Origin: Delftia acidovorans
Lineage (GTDB): Bacteria; Pseudomonadota; Gammaproteobacteria; Burkholderiales; Burkholderiaceae_C
Assembly: GCA_031286585.1 (NCBI GenBank)
Contig: JAITUC010000044.1
Span: 1 to 64,000 of the forward strand
Direction: 5' to 3'
Length of the DNA stretch: 64,000 nucleotides
The notes under the pieces are model-generated. The model did no database searches, was not told the origin of the DNA, and saw only the letters and a program-made list of their open reading frames with translations. The stretch's first letter is position 1, and each line of letters starts with the position of its first letter. Shown one piece after another: positions 8,908-17,319 of this stretch. The translations under genes were made by a program, and so were the position numbers.

Positions 8908-9858
8908 ATGGATCTCCTGGCATTCAACATCCTCGTCCAGATCATCGAGCACGGAAACCTGAGCCAGGCGGCAAAATTCTTGAACATGTCGCGGGCCAAC
9001 GTGAGCTACCACCTGGCCCGGCTGGAGAAGTCCCTGGGCGCGTCGCTGCTGCGCAGAACGCCCCAGGGCGTGGAGGCCACCGAGGTCGGACAGCGCATCT
9101 ACCGCCATGCGCGCAACATCCTCAACGAGACCGAGCTGGTGCGCGAGCTGGCCCAAAGCAGCACGGACGACATCTCGGGAAAGATCGGGCTGAGCGTGCC
9201 CACCGGCTACGGCCACCTGGTCATGGCGCCGTGGCTGATCGAGTTCAAGCGCGCCCATCCGCAGGTGGTGCTGGACATCCGCCTGGAAAACTTCATCGAC
9301 AACCTGCTCAAGGACAGCGTGGACATCGCCATCCGCGTCATGTCCAACCCGCCACCCATGCTGGTGGCGCGCGACATGGGGCCGGTGCGCTACAGCCTGT
9401 GCGCCTCCAGCGACTGGCTGCGCAGCCACCGCCTGCCGGAGACCCCGTCCGAGCTGTCGCGCACGCCGCTCATCACATCGGGCGGCGAAAGCGGCAAGGT
9501 GCGCCTGCAGATCGCACGGAACGGCCAGCCACTGGAGGAGCTGGACATCACGCCCACGCTGATGTCGCGCAGCTACCCTTTCCTGTGCGACTGCATCACT
9601 GGCGGCCTGGGCGTGGGGCTGGTGCCCGACTACATGGTGCGCCGCCAGGTGGAAGATGGCCGCGTCGTGCTGGCCATGCAGGACTATGAGTTCAGCATCA
9701 ACCAGGGCCGCATGTTCATGCTGTACATGCCCAACCGCTTCCAGTCCGGCGCCGCCCGGGCCTTGATCGACTTTCTGAGCGACAGGATGGGCCTTGCGCG
9801 CATCATCCGGCCGGGTGATCTGCCGGACGCTGCGCAGGCCTTGAAATCGCCGGAATGA
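8908..9858 (+). CDS. LysR-family transcriptional regulator
   Basis: A 316-residue LysR protein: winged helix at residues ~1-60 (HGNLSQAAKFLNMSRANVSYH) and a type-2 periplasmic-binding-like effector domain from ~90 on (LSVPTGYGHLVMAPWL...DIAIRV...GGLGVGLVPDYMV). It is divergent from the Tct binding protein/acyl-CoA synthetase operon with a palindromic operator between them, so it very likely regulates that operon and itself in response to the carboxylate or its CoA ester. Confidence 0.92.
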   Translation: MDLLAFNILVQIIEHGNLSQAAKFLNMSRANVSYHLARLEKSLGASLLRRTPQGVEATEVGQRIYRHARNILNETELVRELAQSSTDDISGKIGLSVPTGYGHLVMAPWLIEFKRAHPQVVLDIRLENFIDNLLKDSVDIAIRVMSNPPPMLVARDMGPVRYSLCASSDWLRSHRLPETPSELSRTPLITSGGESGKVRLQIARNGQPLEELDITPTLMSRSYPFLCDCITGGLGVGLVPDYMVRRQVEDGRVVLAMQDYEFSINQGRMFMLYMPNRFQSGAARALIDFLSDRMGLARIIRPGDLPDAAQALKSPE

Positions 9859-9872
9859 TGCTGGAACAAAGT

Positions 9873-9888
9873 TTGTAGACGACTGGTC
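9873..9888. promoter_or_regulatory. NemR-type operator copy 1
   Basis: TTGTAGACGACTGGTC lies 25 bases before the TetR/NemR-like start and is repeated exactly at 10529-10544 before the ene-reductase gene. TAGAC...GTC resembles the inverted TAGACC/GGTCTA half-sites known for NemR. Autorepression of the regulator is the likely role. Confidence 0.75.
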
Positions 9889-9913
9889 GGTTTTTACGTT
9901 AGACTTCGATCCC

Positions 9914-10495
9914 ATGAAGAAACCCGCACAGGAAACACGCCAGCACATCCTTGATGTGGCCAAGGCGTTGATGACCCAGAAAGGCTACACGGCCGTCGGC
10001 CTGGCCGAGGTCGTCGCCGCTGCGGGCGTGCCCAAGGGGTCGTTCTACTACTACTTCAAGTCCAAGGAAGAGTTCGGCCAGGCCCTGCTGCAGGAGTACT
10101 TCGACGAGTACCTGGCCAAGATCGATGCGCTCATGGAGACGCCCGATCCGGCCATCTCCCGGCTGATGACCTACTTCCGCCATTGGACGCAGAACCAGTG
10201 CTCGTCCCATGCAGGAGGCCAGTGCCTCGTGGTCAAGCTGGGTCCCGAGGTCTGCGACCTGTCCGACGACATGCGCTCGGTGCTGCGCACCGGCACCGAC
10301 TCCATCATCACCCGGCTGACCGACTGCGTGCGCGCCGGCCAGGCCGACGGCTCCATCACCTCCACCATGGATGCGGCCACGCTGGCCGAATCGCTGTACC
10401 AGCTGTGGCTGGGCGCCTCCCTGCTGTCCAAGCTGGGCCGGCATGAGGAGCCATTTGCCGCAGCCCTTGTGTCCACGAAGCGGCTGCTGGGCTGA
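9914..10495 (+). CDS. nemR: TetR-family regulator, NemR-like
   Basis: A 193-residue TetR regulator: helix-turn-helix at ~25-50 (GLAEVVAAAGVPKGSFYYYF) and a C-terminal ligand domain with several cysteines (NQCSSHAGGQC, GPEVC). NemR of E. coli senses N-ethylmaleimide, methylglyoxal and hypochlorite through cysteines and represses nemA; the same gene order (regulator then ene-reductase) and the same 16-bp operator in front of both genes support the name. Electrophiles would relieve repression. Confidence 0.82.
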   Translation: MKKPAQETRQHILDVAKALMTQKGYTAVGLAEVVAAAGVPKGSFYYYFKSKEEFGQALLQEYFDEYLAKIDALMETPDPAISRLMTYFRHWTQNQCSSHAGGQCLVVKLGPEVCDLSDDMRSVLRTGTDSIITRLTDCVRAGQADGSITSTMDAATLAESLYQLWLGASLLSKLGRHEEPFAAALVSTKRLLG

Positions 10496-10528
10496 GCAGG
10501 CCTGGCCGCCGCTTTTTATTTGCCTTGC

Positions 10529-10544
10529 TTGTAGACGACTGGTC
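10529..10544. promoter_or_regulatory. NemR-type operator copy 2
   Basis: Exact repeat of the 16 bases at 9873-9888, here between nemR and nemA, 75 bases before the ene-reductase start. It indicates that nemA has its own NemR-controlled promoter in addition to read-through from nemR. Confidence 0.75.
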
Positions 10545-10618
10545 AACTTCAAACCCTTCACTTCTTACCCATCCCTTTTTCCCTCTTCCTTTTTGTTCAA
10601 CCACCACCACTGCACACC

Positions 10619-11719
10619 ATGACCGACCATAGCCTTCACACCGATCTGTTCTCCCCCACCCGACTGGGCGGCCTGTCCCTCGCCAACCGCTTCGTCATGG
10701 CCCCGCTGACCCGCAGCCGTGCCGGCGACGATGGCGTGCCGACCGAACTGCACGCCGCCTACTACGCCCAGCGCGCCAGCGCCGGCCTGTTGATCAGCGA
10801 AGCCGTCAACATCTCCGCACAGGGCCGTGGCTACAACCTGACGCCCGGCATCTGGACCGAGGAACAGGTCGCCGGCTGGAAGAAGGTCACCGACGCCGTT
10901 CATGCGGCCGGCGGCAAGATCGTGGCCCAGCTGTGGCACGTGGGCCGCTACTCGCACGTGGACCTGCAGCCCGGTGGAGCGGCCCCTGTCGCCCCCTCTG
11001 CCATCAAGGCCGAAGGCGTCACCTTCACGCCCAGCGGCGTGGCCGAGGTGTCCATGCCCCGTGCCCTGGAAACCAGCGAAATCCCCGGCATCGTCGAGCA
11101 ATACCGCCATGCGGCCGAATGCGCCAAGCGTGCAGGCTTTGACGGCGTGGAAGTGCACTCGGCCAACGGCTACCTGCTCGACCAGTTCCTGCGCGACTCC
11201 ACCAACCACCGCAGCGACGCCTACGGCGGCAGCATCGAAAACCGCGCCCGCCTGACGCTGGAAGTCACCGACACCGTGGCCAAGGTCTGGGGCGCCGACC
11301 GCGTGGGCATCCGCCTGTCGCCCGTCACGCCCAACGCCGGCAACACGCCGCTGGACAGCGATGTGATGGCGCTCTACGGCTACCTCATCCCCCAGCTCAA
11401 CCGTTTCGGCCTGGCCTACCTGCACTTCGTGGAAGGCGCTACCGGCGGCTCGCGCGAACTGCCGCCCGGCGTGGACCTGGACGCGCTGCGCAAGCTCTTT
11501 GACGGCGCCTACATGGGCAACAACGGCTATGACCTGGCACTGGCCATGGACCGCCGCGCCAAGGGCCTGGTCGATGCCGTGGCCATCGGCCGCCCCTTCA
11601 TCGCCAACCCCGACCTGGTGGCCCGCCTGCGCCATGGCAAGGAACTGGCCGTGGCGCCGCACGAGGCCTACTACGGCGGCGGCGCCCAGGGCTACACCGA
11701 TTGGCCTGCATTGGCGTAA
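10619..11719 (+). CDS. nemA: Old Yellow Enzyme family ene-reductase (N-ethylmaleimide reductase)
   Basis: A 366-residue FMN-binding TIM barrel. Family motifs: FVMAPLTRSRA near the N-terminus, AQLWHVGR (~100), GVEVHSANGYLLDQFLRDSTN with the substrate-binding His-Asn pair (~180) and the phosphate-binding AIGRPFIANPDL near the end. It would reduce activated C=C bonds of electrophiles (maleimides, enones, nitro compounds) with NADPH in the cytoplasm. Controlled by the adjacent NemR-like repressor. Confidence 0.93.
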   Translation: MTDHSLHTDLFSPTRLGGLSLANRFVMAPLTRSRAGDDGVPTELHAAYYAQRASAGLLISEAVNISAQGRGYNLTPGIWTEEQVAGWKKVTDAVHAAGGKIVAQLWHVGRYSHVDLQPGGAAPVAPSAIKAEGVTFTPSGVAEVSMPRALETSEIPGIVEQYRHAAECAKRAGFDGVEVHSANGYLLDQFLRDSTNHRSDAYGGSIENRARLTLEVTDTVAKVWGADRVGIRLSPVTPNAGNTPLDSDVMALYGYLIPQLNRFGLAYLHFVEGATGGSRELPPGVDLDALRKLFDGAYMGNNGYDLALAMDRRAKGLVDAVAIGRPFIANPDLVARLRHGKELAVAPHEAYYGGGAQGYTDWPALA

Positions 11720-11721
11720 CT

Positions 11722-11828
11722 CCCCCTGAGCGGCTTACGCCGCTTCCCCCGTTGCACGGCGCCCTCTCTCGCTTTGCGGGAGGGGGGCGTCCGGGCAGCC
11801 GGCGACACCCTCGGTGCGGGGCTGCCCT
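11722..11828. repeat. REP-like cluster of three hairpins
   Basis: Directly after nemA are three consecutive GC-rich inverted repeats: GAGCGGC/GCCGCTT, CCCTCTC/GGGAGGG and GGGCAGCC/GGCTGCCC (11793-11800 with 11820-11827). The arrangement resembles dispersed palindromic repeats common between genes in Comamonadaceae. Possible roles are mRNA 3'-end stabilisation or transcription termination. No U-tract is present. No other full copy was noticed in this window. Confidence 0.6.
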
Positions 11829-11935
11829 TCCTCGGTGTCCCTCGACTTGGGCTGCACCAGTTTCATGCGCCACGCCATCTACGGCACACTGGCTGATCTG
11901 CGTCCTCATCGAATGACCCATCGAAAGACCAAGCC

Positions 11936-12568
11936 ATGCAACTGCTGATCGTGGGCGCCACGGGGCTGGTGGGCAGCCAGGTGCTGCAACAGGCCCTGGC
12001 CGACAGCCGCATCACCCGCGTCGTGGCCCCGGTACGCCGGGCGCTGCCGGCGCATCCCAGGCTGCTCGCCCCCATCGTCGATTTCGAGCAACTGCCCGAA
12101 GACGCCGTCTGGTGGCGCGCCGACGCCCTGGTCTGCACCCTGGGCACCACCATCAGAACCGCCGGCAGCCAGCCGGCTTTTCGGCGTGTGGACCATGACT
12201 ATCCGCTGCTGGCCGCACAGATGGCGCGGCGCCATGGCACAGCCACCTATGTACTGAACTCGGCCATGGGCGCCGACGCCGGCTCGCGCATCTTCTACAA
12301 CCGCGTCAAGGGCGAACTCGAGCGCGACCTGCAGGCGCAAGGCTTTGCCTCCCTCACCTTCGTGCGCCCCGGCCTGATCAGCGGCCCGCGCACCGAGCAC
12401 CGCGCGGGCGAGCGCTTCATGGTCGGCGTTCTTGGCGCCCTGGGCCCGCTGCTGCCCCGGCGCTGGCGGCTCAACCCCGCGCACCGCATCGCCCAGGCCT
12501 TGATAGAGGCTGCTGTCAACGCCAGGCCCGGCGTCCATATCGTGGGTTCCGAGGCGCTGGCCGAATGA
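11936..12568 (+). CDS. NAD(P)-binding Rossmann-fold protein (atypical SDR, HTATIP2/YbjT-like)
   Basis: A 210-residue protein starting with the dinucleotide motif LLIVGATGLVGSQVL. The chain continues CTLGTTIRTAGS, a Tyr in IFYNRVKGELERDL (YxxxK-like) and FVRPGLISGPR, as in NAD(P)H-binding atypical short-chain dehydrogenases such as HTATIP2-like oxidoreductases. Reaction unknown. It is followed after 48 bases by a flavin reductase-like gene on the same strand, so the two may be cotranscribed. Confidence 0.82.
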   Translation: MQLLIVGATGLVGSQVLQQALADSRITRVVAPVRRALPAHPRLLAPIVDFEQLPEDAVWWRADALVCTLGTTIRTAGSQPAFRRVDHDYPLLAAQMARRHGTATYVLNSAMGADAGSRIFYNRVKGELERDLQAQGFASLTFVRPGLISGPRTEHRAGERFMVGVLGALGPLLPRRWRLNPAHRIAQALIEAAVNARPGVHIVGSEALAE

Positions 12569-12616
12569 ACCCGGCGCCTGCACGCGCAAAAAACAGAACC
12601 CTTCAGGAACCCCTGC

Positions 12617-13213
12617 ATGAACCCGCATATCGCCCCGGTCGATCTCGCCAAGTCCTACCGGCTGATCAACCACGGCCCCACCGTCCTGGTCTCGGCCCGC
12701 CATGGCGGCGTGGACAACGTCATGGCCGCGGCCTGGTGCTGCGCGCTGGACTTTGCCCCCCCGAAGCTCACCGTGGTGCTGGACAAGGCCACGGCCACGC
12801 GCGCCCTGGTCGAACACAGCGGCATGTTCGTGATCCAGGTGCCCACCGCCGCGCAGTTGCGGCTCACGCACGAGGTCGGCACGCGCAGCCTTTCCACCGA
12901 CGCCGGCAAGCTCGCCGGCAGCGGCGTGCAGCTATTCGGCATGCAAGGGTTCGACCTGCCCTTCGTGGACGGCTGCGCCGGCTGGCTGGCCTGCAGGCTG
13001 ATCCCCGAGCCCCACAACCAACAGGCCTACGACCTGTTCATCGGCGAGATCGTCGGCGCCTGGTCCGACACCCGTGTGTTCAGCGGCGGCCACTGGCACT
13101 TCGAGGACGCTGACCCGGCGCTGCGCAGCCTGCACTACGTGGCAGGTGGGCAGTTCTATGCGATCGGGCAGGCGTTGAATGTGCAGGACGAGGTGCAGGA
13201 CGGACCGCCCTGA
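12617..13213 (+). CDS. flavin reductase-like (DIM6/NTAB) protein
   Basis: A 198-residue protein with the split-barrel FMN-binding fold: PTVLVSARHGGVDNVMAAAW at residues ~16-36, then a conserved core (LDKATATRALVEHSGMFVIQ) and HYVAGGQFYAIGQAL near the C-terminus. Family members bind FMN and reduce flavins or act as flavoenzymes. Substrate is not evident. It follows the Rossmann protein by 48 bases. Confidence 0.85.
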   Translation: MNPHIAPVDLAKSYRLINHGPTVLVSARHGGVDNVMAAAWCCALDFAPPKLTVVLDKATATRALVEHSGMFVIQVPTAAQLRLTHEVGTRSLSTDAGKLAGSGVQLFGMQGFDLPFVDGCAGWLACRLIPEPHNQQAYDLFIGEIVGAWSDTRVFSGGHWHFEDADPALRSLHYVAGGQFYAIGQALNVQDEVQDGPP

Positions 13214-13230
13214 AACTCGCCAACATCGGT

Positions 13231-14082
13231 ATGGCTGTATTGCACAATCCAGCCATGCTCTCGGCCACCGCCTCTTCCCTTGCATCTTCCCTTGCCTCTT
13301 CGCGAGCAGTACCCACGCGCGAAACCTATTCCGAGCTGCAGCAGGCCTACGAGCACTTCAACCAGCGCCTGTTCGACGACGCCCTGCCCCATTGCCTGAT
13401 CACGCTGCAGCGCGAGAAACGCACCTGCGGCTATTTCTCTGCCGCGCGTTTTGCCTCGCTGGATGGCAGCACCACGGACGAGATTGCGCTCAACCCTGCC
13501 TACTTCGCGGCCGTGCCCATCATCGAGACGCTGCAGACCCTGGTACACGAGATGACGCACCTGTGGCAGCACCACTTCGGCAAGCCGGGCCGCGCGCGCT
13601 ATCACAACGAGGAATGGGCGGACAAGCTGGAATCACTGGGCCTCATGCCCTCGTCCACGGGCCGGCCCGGCGGGCGGCGCACGGGCGACATGATGGCCGA
13701 CTATGCGATCGCAGGCGGCCCGTTCCTGGCCGCCTGCGACGCCTTGCTGACCACGCGCTTCCAGCTCAGCTGGTACGACCGCTTTCCCGCCATCGAGCAT
13801 GTGGTCACGGGCCAGTGGAGCATGGCCACGCAGATCCAGGGCATGCAGGGCACCCAGCCGCCCATGTCCGCCGTGCCCGCCCTGGCCGAGGCCGTGCGGC
13901 CCGTGGGCACCTCCGTGGCGGTGCCCGGCTCCACCACGGGCGAGATGACCGTGCAGCCGGCCAACAAGTCGCTGCGCGTCAAGTACCGCTGCGGCGGCTG
14001 CGCGGCCCCCGTCAATGTCTGGGGCAAGCCGGGGCTCAGGCTGATCTGCGGGGAATGCCAGCAGGATTTTGCTGCGCAGTAG
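13231..14082 (+). CDS. SprT-like zinc metallopeptidase
   Basis: A 283-residue protein with the zincin motif HEMTHLWQHHFG (HExxH, residues ~111-122) followed by HNEEWADKLESLGL as in SprT-like domains; the C-terminus has CGGCAAPVNVW and CGECQQDF, a four-cysteine zinc ribbon typical of this family. The N-terminus has a short SSLASSLASS repeat before the domain; ATG 13255 is an alternative start. SprT/Spartan homologues process proteins crosslinked to DNA in eukaryotes; the bacterial role is unclear. Confidence 0.88.
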   Translation: MAVLHNPAMLSATASSLASSLASSRAVPTRETYSELQQAYEHFNQRLFDDALPHCLITLQREKRTCGYFSAARFASLDGSTTDEIALNPAYFAAVPIIETLQTLVHEMTHLWQHHFGKPGRARYHNEEWADKLESLGLMPSSTGRPGGRRTGDMMADYAIAGGPFLAACDALLTTRFQLSWYDRFPAIEHVVTGQWSMATQIQGMQGTQPPMSAVPALAEAVRPVGTSVAVPGSTTGEMTVQPANKSLRVKYRCGGCAAPVNVWGKPGLRLICGECQQDFAAQ

Positions 14083-14119
14083 CCGGGGAGTCCTTGCCCG
14101 CAGGGGACAGTGGGGGATT

Positions 14120-14159
14120 TTTGTATCGCAGTGTGTACGTTGACCGGGCCCGTACACAG
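14120..14159 (+). promoter_or_regulatory. regulatory motif copy A upstream of ohr
   Basis: A 40-base element, starting TTTGTATCGCAGTGTGTA and ending CGGGCCCG then TACACAG. It closely matches a second element at 17159-17199. TGTA-type half-sites are about 10-11 bases apart, followed by an inverted TACAC, as expected for an OmpR-family regulator site. Two occurrences flanking the histidine kinase/response regulator genes make these the likely targets of that system. Confidence 0.55.
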
Positions 14160-14247
14160 CCACACGCAAGGCAGCGACGGCCAGGCGGGCCGCCGACACA
14201 ATCGCGCCAGCCTCTGGGCCATTCACTCAACGATTCAAGGAATCCCC

Positions 14248-14664
14248 ATGTCCTCCAGCGAACAAGTGCTCTACACCGGCAAGACCCACACCACAGGCGG
14301 ACGCGATGGCGCCGCGCGCAGCGATGACGGCCGACTGTCCGTGGCGCTCAGCTCACCCGGCAGCGCGGGCACAGGCACCAATCCCGAGCAGTTGCTGGGC
14401 GCGGGCTGGTCGGCCTGTTTCATCGGCGCCCTGGGCCTGGCCGCGCGTGCTGCCCATGTGGCGCTGCCGGCCCATACAGCGGTCGATGCCGAGATCGACC
14501 TCACCCGTGGCGACAGCGGCTACCAGCTGCGCGCCCGCCTGCGCATCAGCCTGCCGGGGCTGGCGCCCGAGCTGGCTCGCGCCCTGGTGGACGAGGCGCA
14601 TGGCAGCTGCCCCTATTCCAAGGCGCTGAGTGCCGGAATTCCCATCGAGCTGTCGCTGAACTGA
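14248..14664 (+). CDS. ohr: Ohr-type organic hydroperoxide reductase
   Basis: A 138-residue OsmC/Ohr protein from ATG 14248. It begins VLYTGKTHTTGGRDG and has the two redox cysteines in GWSACFIGAL and GSCPYSKAL. Ohr reduces organic and fatty-acid hydroperoxides using dihydrolipoyl or similar thiols. No MarR-type OhrR gene is adjacent; instead a motif shared with the hydrolase gene at 17320 lies upstream and a two-component system gene follows 19 bases downstream, pointing to kinase-based control. Confidence 0.88.
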   Translation: MSSSEQVLYTGKTHTTGGRDGAARSDDGRLSVALSSPGSAGTGTNPEQLLGAGWSACFIGALGLAARAAHVALPAHTAVDAEIDLTRGDSGYQLRARLRISLPGLAPELARALVDEAHGSCPYSKALSAGIPIELSLN

Positions 14665-14683
14665 AGCTGCGACACTTTGCGCC

Positions 14684-16129
14684 ATGGAGCCTGCCCCCAA
14701 TACCCCAACGCCGAAACCAACGCAGCCACCTCCCCACTCGAGCGCCTGGCAGCGCCTGCTGCCGCGCACGCTGTTCGGGCGCGTGACCCTGGTCATCGTC
14801 CTGGGGCTGGCCCTGGCCCAGCTGCTGGCCTTTGCCGCCATACGCTACGAGCGCGGCCAGGCGCTGCAGGCGCTCATGATGGACAGCGTGGAGCGCGAGA
14901 TCGCCACCACCGTGGCCCTGCTGGACCGACTGCCTGCGGCCGAGCGCCCGGCCTGGCTGCCACGGCTGGAACGGCGCAATTACCGCCTGGAGCTGGCCGG
15001 CCCCGTGGACACGCCGCCGCCCACCGACGCCGCGCTGCGCGGCTTTGCCGATGCGCTGACCGCCGCGCTGCAGCCCTACCCGGTCAAGGCGCTGGGCCAG
15101 GCGGTCGAACCCGGGGCTGGGGCGGGCTCACCCAGCGTCCCGGCCATACGCATGCAGGTGCAGTTGGGCGACGGCAGCGCCCTATACATCGTTGCGCGCC
15201 GCGTGGCCATGCCGGTGTCGGGCTGGGTGGCCTGGGCGCTGCTGGCGCAGTTGCTGATTCTGGTGCTGTGCGCCTGGCAAGCCGTGCGCCTGGTCACGCG
15301 GCCGCTGGCGCGGCTGGCGGCGGCGGCCGACAGCCTGGGTGCGGACCTGCGCTCGCCCCCGCTGCAGGAACAAGGCCCGGCCGAGGTCCGCCAGGCGGCC
15401 CTGGCCTTCAACGCCATGCAGCAGCGCATTGCCGCCCATACCCAGGAGCGCGTCGAGATCCTGGCCGCCATCTCGCATGACCTGCAGACTCCGCTCACGC
15501 GCATGCGCCTGCGCACCGAACTCATGGACGATGCCGTAGAGCGCGACAAATTCCAGCAGGACCTGGAGGCCATGCGCAGCTTGGTGCACGAGGGCATAGG
15601 CTATGCGCGCAGCCTGCACGGCACCGGCGAGACCCCGCGCCGCCTGGACCTGGACGCCCTGCTGCACAGCATGGTCAGCGACTACGCGGACACAGGCATG
15701 CGCGTGCAATTGCAGGGCCGGGCCGGTGCGCCCGTGCTGACGCGGCCCCAGGCGCTGCGGCGCATCCTGGGCAATCTGATCGACAACGCCTTGAAGTTCG
15801 GCAGCCAGGTCCAGGTGCAGGTGCACACGGAAACACTGGCCGATGGCGTGGCCAGCCAGCCTGCGGCCCACGGCGGCCGCCTGTGCGTGACCGTGCTGGA
15901 CGATGGCCCTGGCATTCCGGCTGAACATCTGCAGGCCGTGTTCAAACCCTTCTTCCGGGTGGAAGGCTCGCGCAGCCGGGATACCGGGGGCACGGGGCTG
16001 GGCCTGTCCATTGCCTCGCAGCTGGCCGCCGCCATGGGTGCCGAACTCACGCTGGCCAACCGTCCCGAAGGCGGGCTCGCGGCCTGCCTGCGACTGCCGC
16101 CCCCTTCCCCGCTTGCAAACAAAGCTTGA
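14684..16129 (+). CDS. sensor histidine kinase (EnvZ/OmpR-type)
   Basis: A 481-residue inner-membrane kinase. TM1 at ~31-53 and TM2 at ~180-200 bracket a ~125-residue periplasmic sensor, followed by HAMP, the phospho-acceptor HisKA motif (ISHDLQTPLTRMR), N box (NLIDNALKFG), G1 (DDGPGIP) and G2 (GTGLGLSIA). It lies 19 bases after ohr and just before the response regulator. The stimulus is unknown; linkage to ohr suggests envelope or peroxide stress, as an inference. Confidence 0.92.
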   Translation: MEPAPNTPTPKPTQPPPHSSAWQRLLPRTLFGRVTLVIVLGLALAQLLAFAAIRYERGQALQALMMDSVEREIATTVALLDRLPAAERPAWLPRLERRNYRLELAGPVDTPPPTDAALRGFADALTAALQPYPVKALGQAVEPGAGAGSPSVPAIRMQVQLGDGSALYIVARRVAMPVSGWVAWALLAQLLILVLCAWQAVRLVTRPLARLAAAADSLGADLRSPPLQEQGPAEVRQAALAFNAMQQRIAAHTQERVEILAAISHDLQTPLTRMRLRTELMDDAVERDKFQQDLEAMRSLVHEGIGYARSLHGTGETPRRLDLDALLHSMVSDYADTGMRVQLQGRAGAPVLTRPQALRRILGNLIDNALKFGSQVQVQVHTETLADGVASQPAAHGGRLCVTVLDDGPGIPAEHLQAVFKPFFRVEGSRSRDTGGTGLGLSIASQLAAAMGAELTLANRPEGGLAACLRLPPPSPLANKA

Positions 16130-16164
16130 ACAGAGCTTGGACAGAACTTCAACAGGACTTGCGC

Positions 16165-16908
16165 ATGACCGAAGCCACCGCAGACCACATCCTGCTGGTC
16201 GATGACGACCGCGACATCCGCGACCTGCTCAGCGCCTATCTGGTGAAAAACGGCCTGCGCGTGACGGCCGTGCCCACGGGCCGGCACATGCGCATTGCGC
16301 TGGAGCAATCAGGCCCCTTCGATCTGGTCATCCTCGACCTCATGCTGCCCGGGGAAGACGGCCTGGCCCTGTGCCGCGACCTGCGCGCAGGCCGGCACAA
16401 GGCCCTGCCCGTGCTGATGCTGACGGCGCGTGGCGACGAGGCCGACCGCATCCTCGGCCTGGAAATGGGTGCCGACGACTACCTGCCCAAGCCTTTTGCC
16501 GCACGCGAACTGCTGGCGCGCCTGCGCTCCGTGCTGCGGCGCACGCGCATGCTGCCGCCCAATATGCGCAGCAGCGAGGAAGCGCGCTGGCTGGCCTTTG
16601 GCGACTGGCGCCTGGACACGGCAGACCGCCATCTGCTGGATGCGAACGATGTGGTCGTGCCCCTGAGCGGTGCCGAATACCGGCTGCTGCGCGTCTTCCT
16701 GGACCACCCGCAGCGCGTGCTCAACCGCGACCAGCTGCTGACCATCACCCAGGGCCGCGAGGCCGAGCTGTTCGAGCGCTCCATCGACCTCATGGTCAGC
16801 CGCCTGCGCCGCTGCCTGCGTGACGATGCGCGCGAGCCACGCTACATCAAGACCGTGCGCAGCGAGGGCTATGTGTTCTCGGCCCAGGTGCAGGCCTGCC
16901 ATGACTAG
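16165..16908 (+). CDS. OmpR-family response regulator
   Basis: A 247-residue regulator from ATG 16165 (AGGA upstream; a TTG at 16126 overlapping the kinase stop is less likely). The receiver has the acidic pair DDD, phospho-acceptor Asp in LVILDLMLPGEDG and Lys in LPKPF; the C-terminal winged helix includes LSGAEYRLLRVF and RYIKTVRSEGYVF. It pairs with the kinase 35 bases upstream. Candidate targets are the shared motifs at 14120-14159 and 17159-17199. Confidence 0.93.
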   Translation: MTEATADHILLVDDDRDIRDLLSAYLVKNGLRVTAVPTGRHMRIALEQSGPFDLVILDLMLPGEDGLALCRDLRAGRHKALPVLMLTARGDEADRILGLEMGADDYLPKPFAARELLARLRSVLRRTRMLPPNMRSSEEARWLAFGDWRLDTADRHLLDANDVVVPLSGAEYRLLRVFLDHPQRVLNRDQLLTITQGREAELFERSIDLMVSRLRRCLRDDAREPRYIKTVRSEGYVFSAQVQACHD

Positions 16909-17082
16909 CCACCGCTGCCTGCTGCGCCGCTGGCTCATGTCTCTGGTGTTCTGCGCTGGCGGCATGGCCAGCGAATTGCGGTTTCCCCTGGCCGGCCATT
17001 GCCCGCTGCCTGCCCGCACCCAGGGCTGGCGCAGGCCCGACAGCCGCACGTCGCACGTCGCACGACGAGGGCCCGGCCGCCT

Positions 17083-17110
17083 GAGCTGCAGTTCCGCAGC
17101 TCTGGTTTTT
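17083..17110 (+). terminator. intrinsic terminator after the two-component genes
   Basis: GAGCTGC, a 6-base loop, GCAGCTC, then TGGTTTTT: a 7-bp stem with a short T tract, 175 bases after the response regulator stop. Likely ends the ohr-kinase-regulator transcript. Confidence 0.7.
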
Positions 17111-17144
17111 GGGCCTTTGGGCCTTTGGGCCTTTGGGCCTTTGG
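17111..17144. repeat. 8-bp tandem repeat (GGGCCTTT x4)
   Basis: Four exact tandem copies of GGGCCTTT plus two bases, directly after the terminator stem and 15 bases before regulatory motif copy B. The rest of the 411-base gap between the response regulator and the hydrolase holds only the terminator, this repeat and the motif. Such short arrays are prone to copy-number slippage. Confidence 0.85.
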
Positions 17145-17158
17145 TCTTGGGTGCGGGC

Positions 17159-17199
17159 TTTGTATTGCCGTGTATCCGGACACGGGCCCTGCTACACAG
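17159..17199 (+). promoter_or_regulatory. regulatory motif copy B upstream of the Tat-exported hydrolase
   Basis: Starts TTTGTATTGCCGTGTAT, then CACGGGCCC and ends TACACAG, matching copy A at 14120-14159 over most positions. It lies 121 bases before the hydrolase start. Proposed target of the intervening OmpR-family regulator. Confidence 0.55.
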
Positions 17200-17319
17200 G
17201 CATGCAACAAGGGCACCTGGCGACACATGCCGCATACATGCGGGCTTTCTACTGAAGGCACGCGAACACAGGTTCAGCCCGGGGTTCGCGGCCACCGCAC
17301 TTCAGACGAAAGACCTTCC

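Noticed and set aside
8785..9963. Upstream extension of the Tct binding protein frame to 9963
   Set aside because: The extension is antisense to the LysR gene; the signal peptide and Shine-Dalgarno fix the start at 8784.
17111..17144. Short tandem array considered as a CRISPR
   Set aside because: Units are 8 bp with no spacers; no cas genes in the window.
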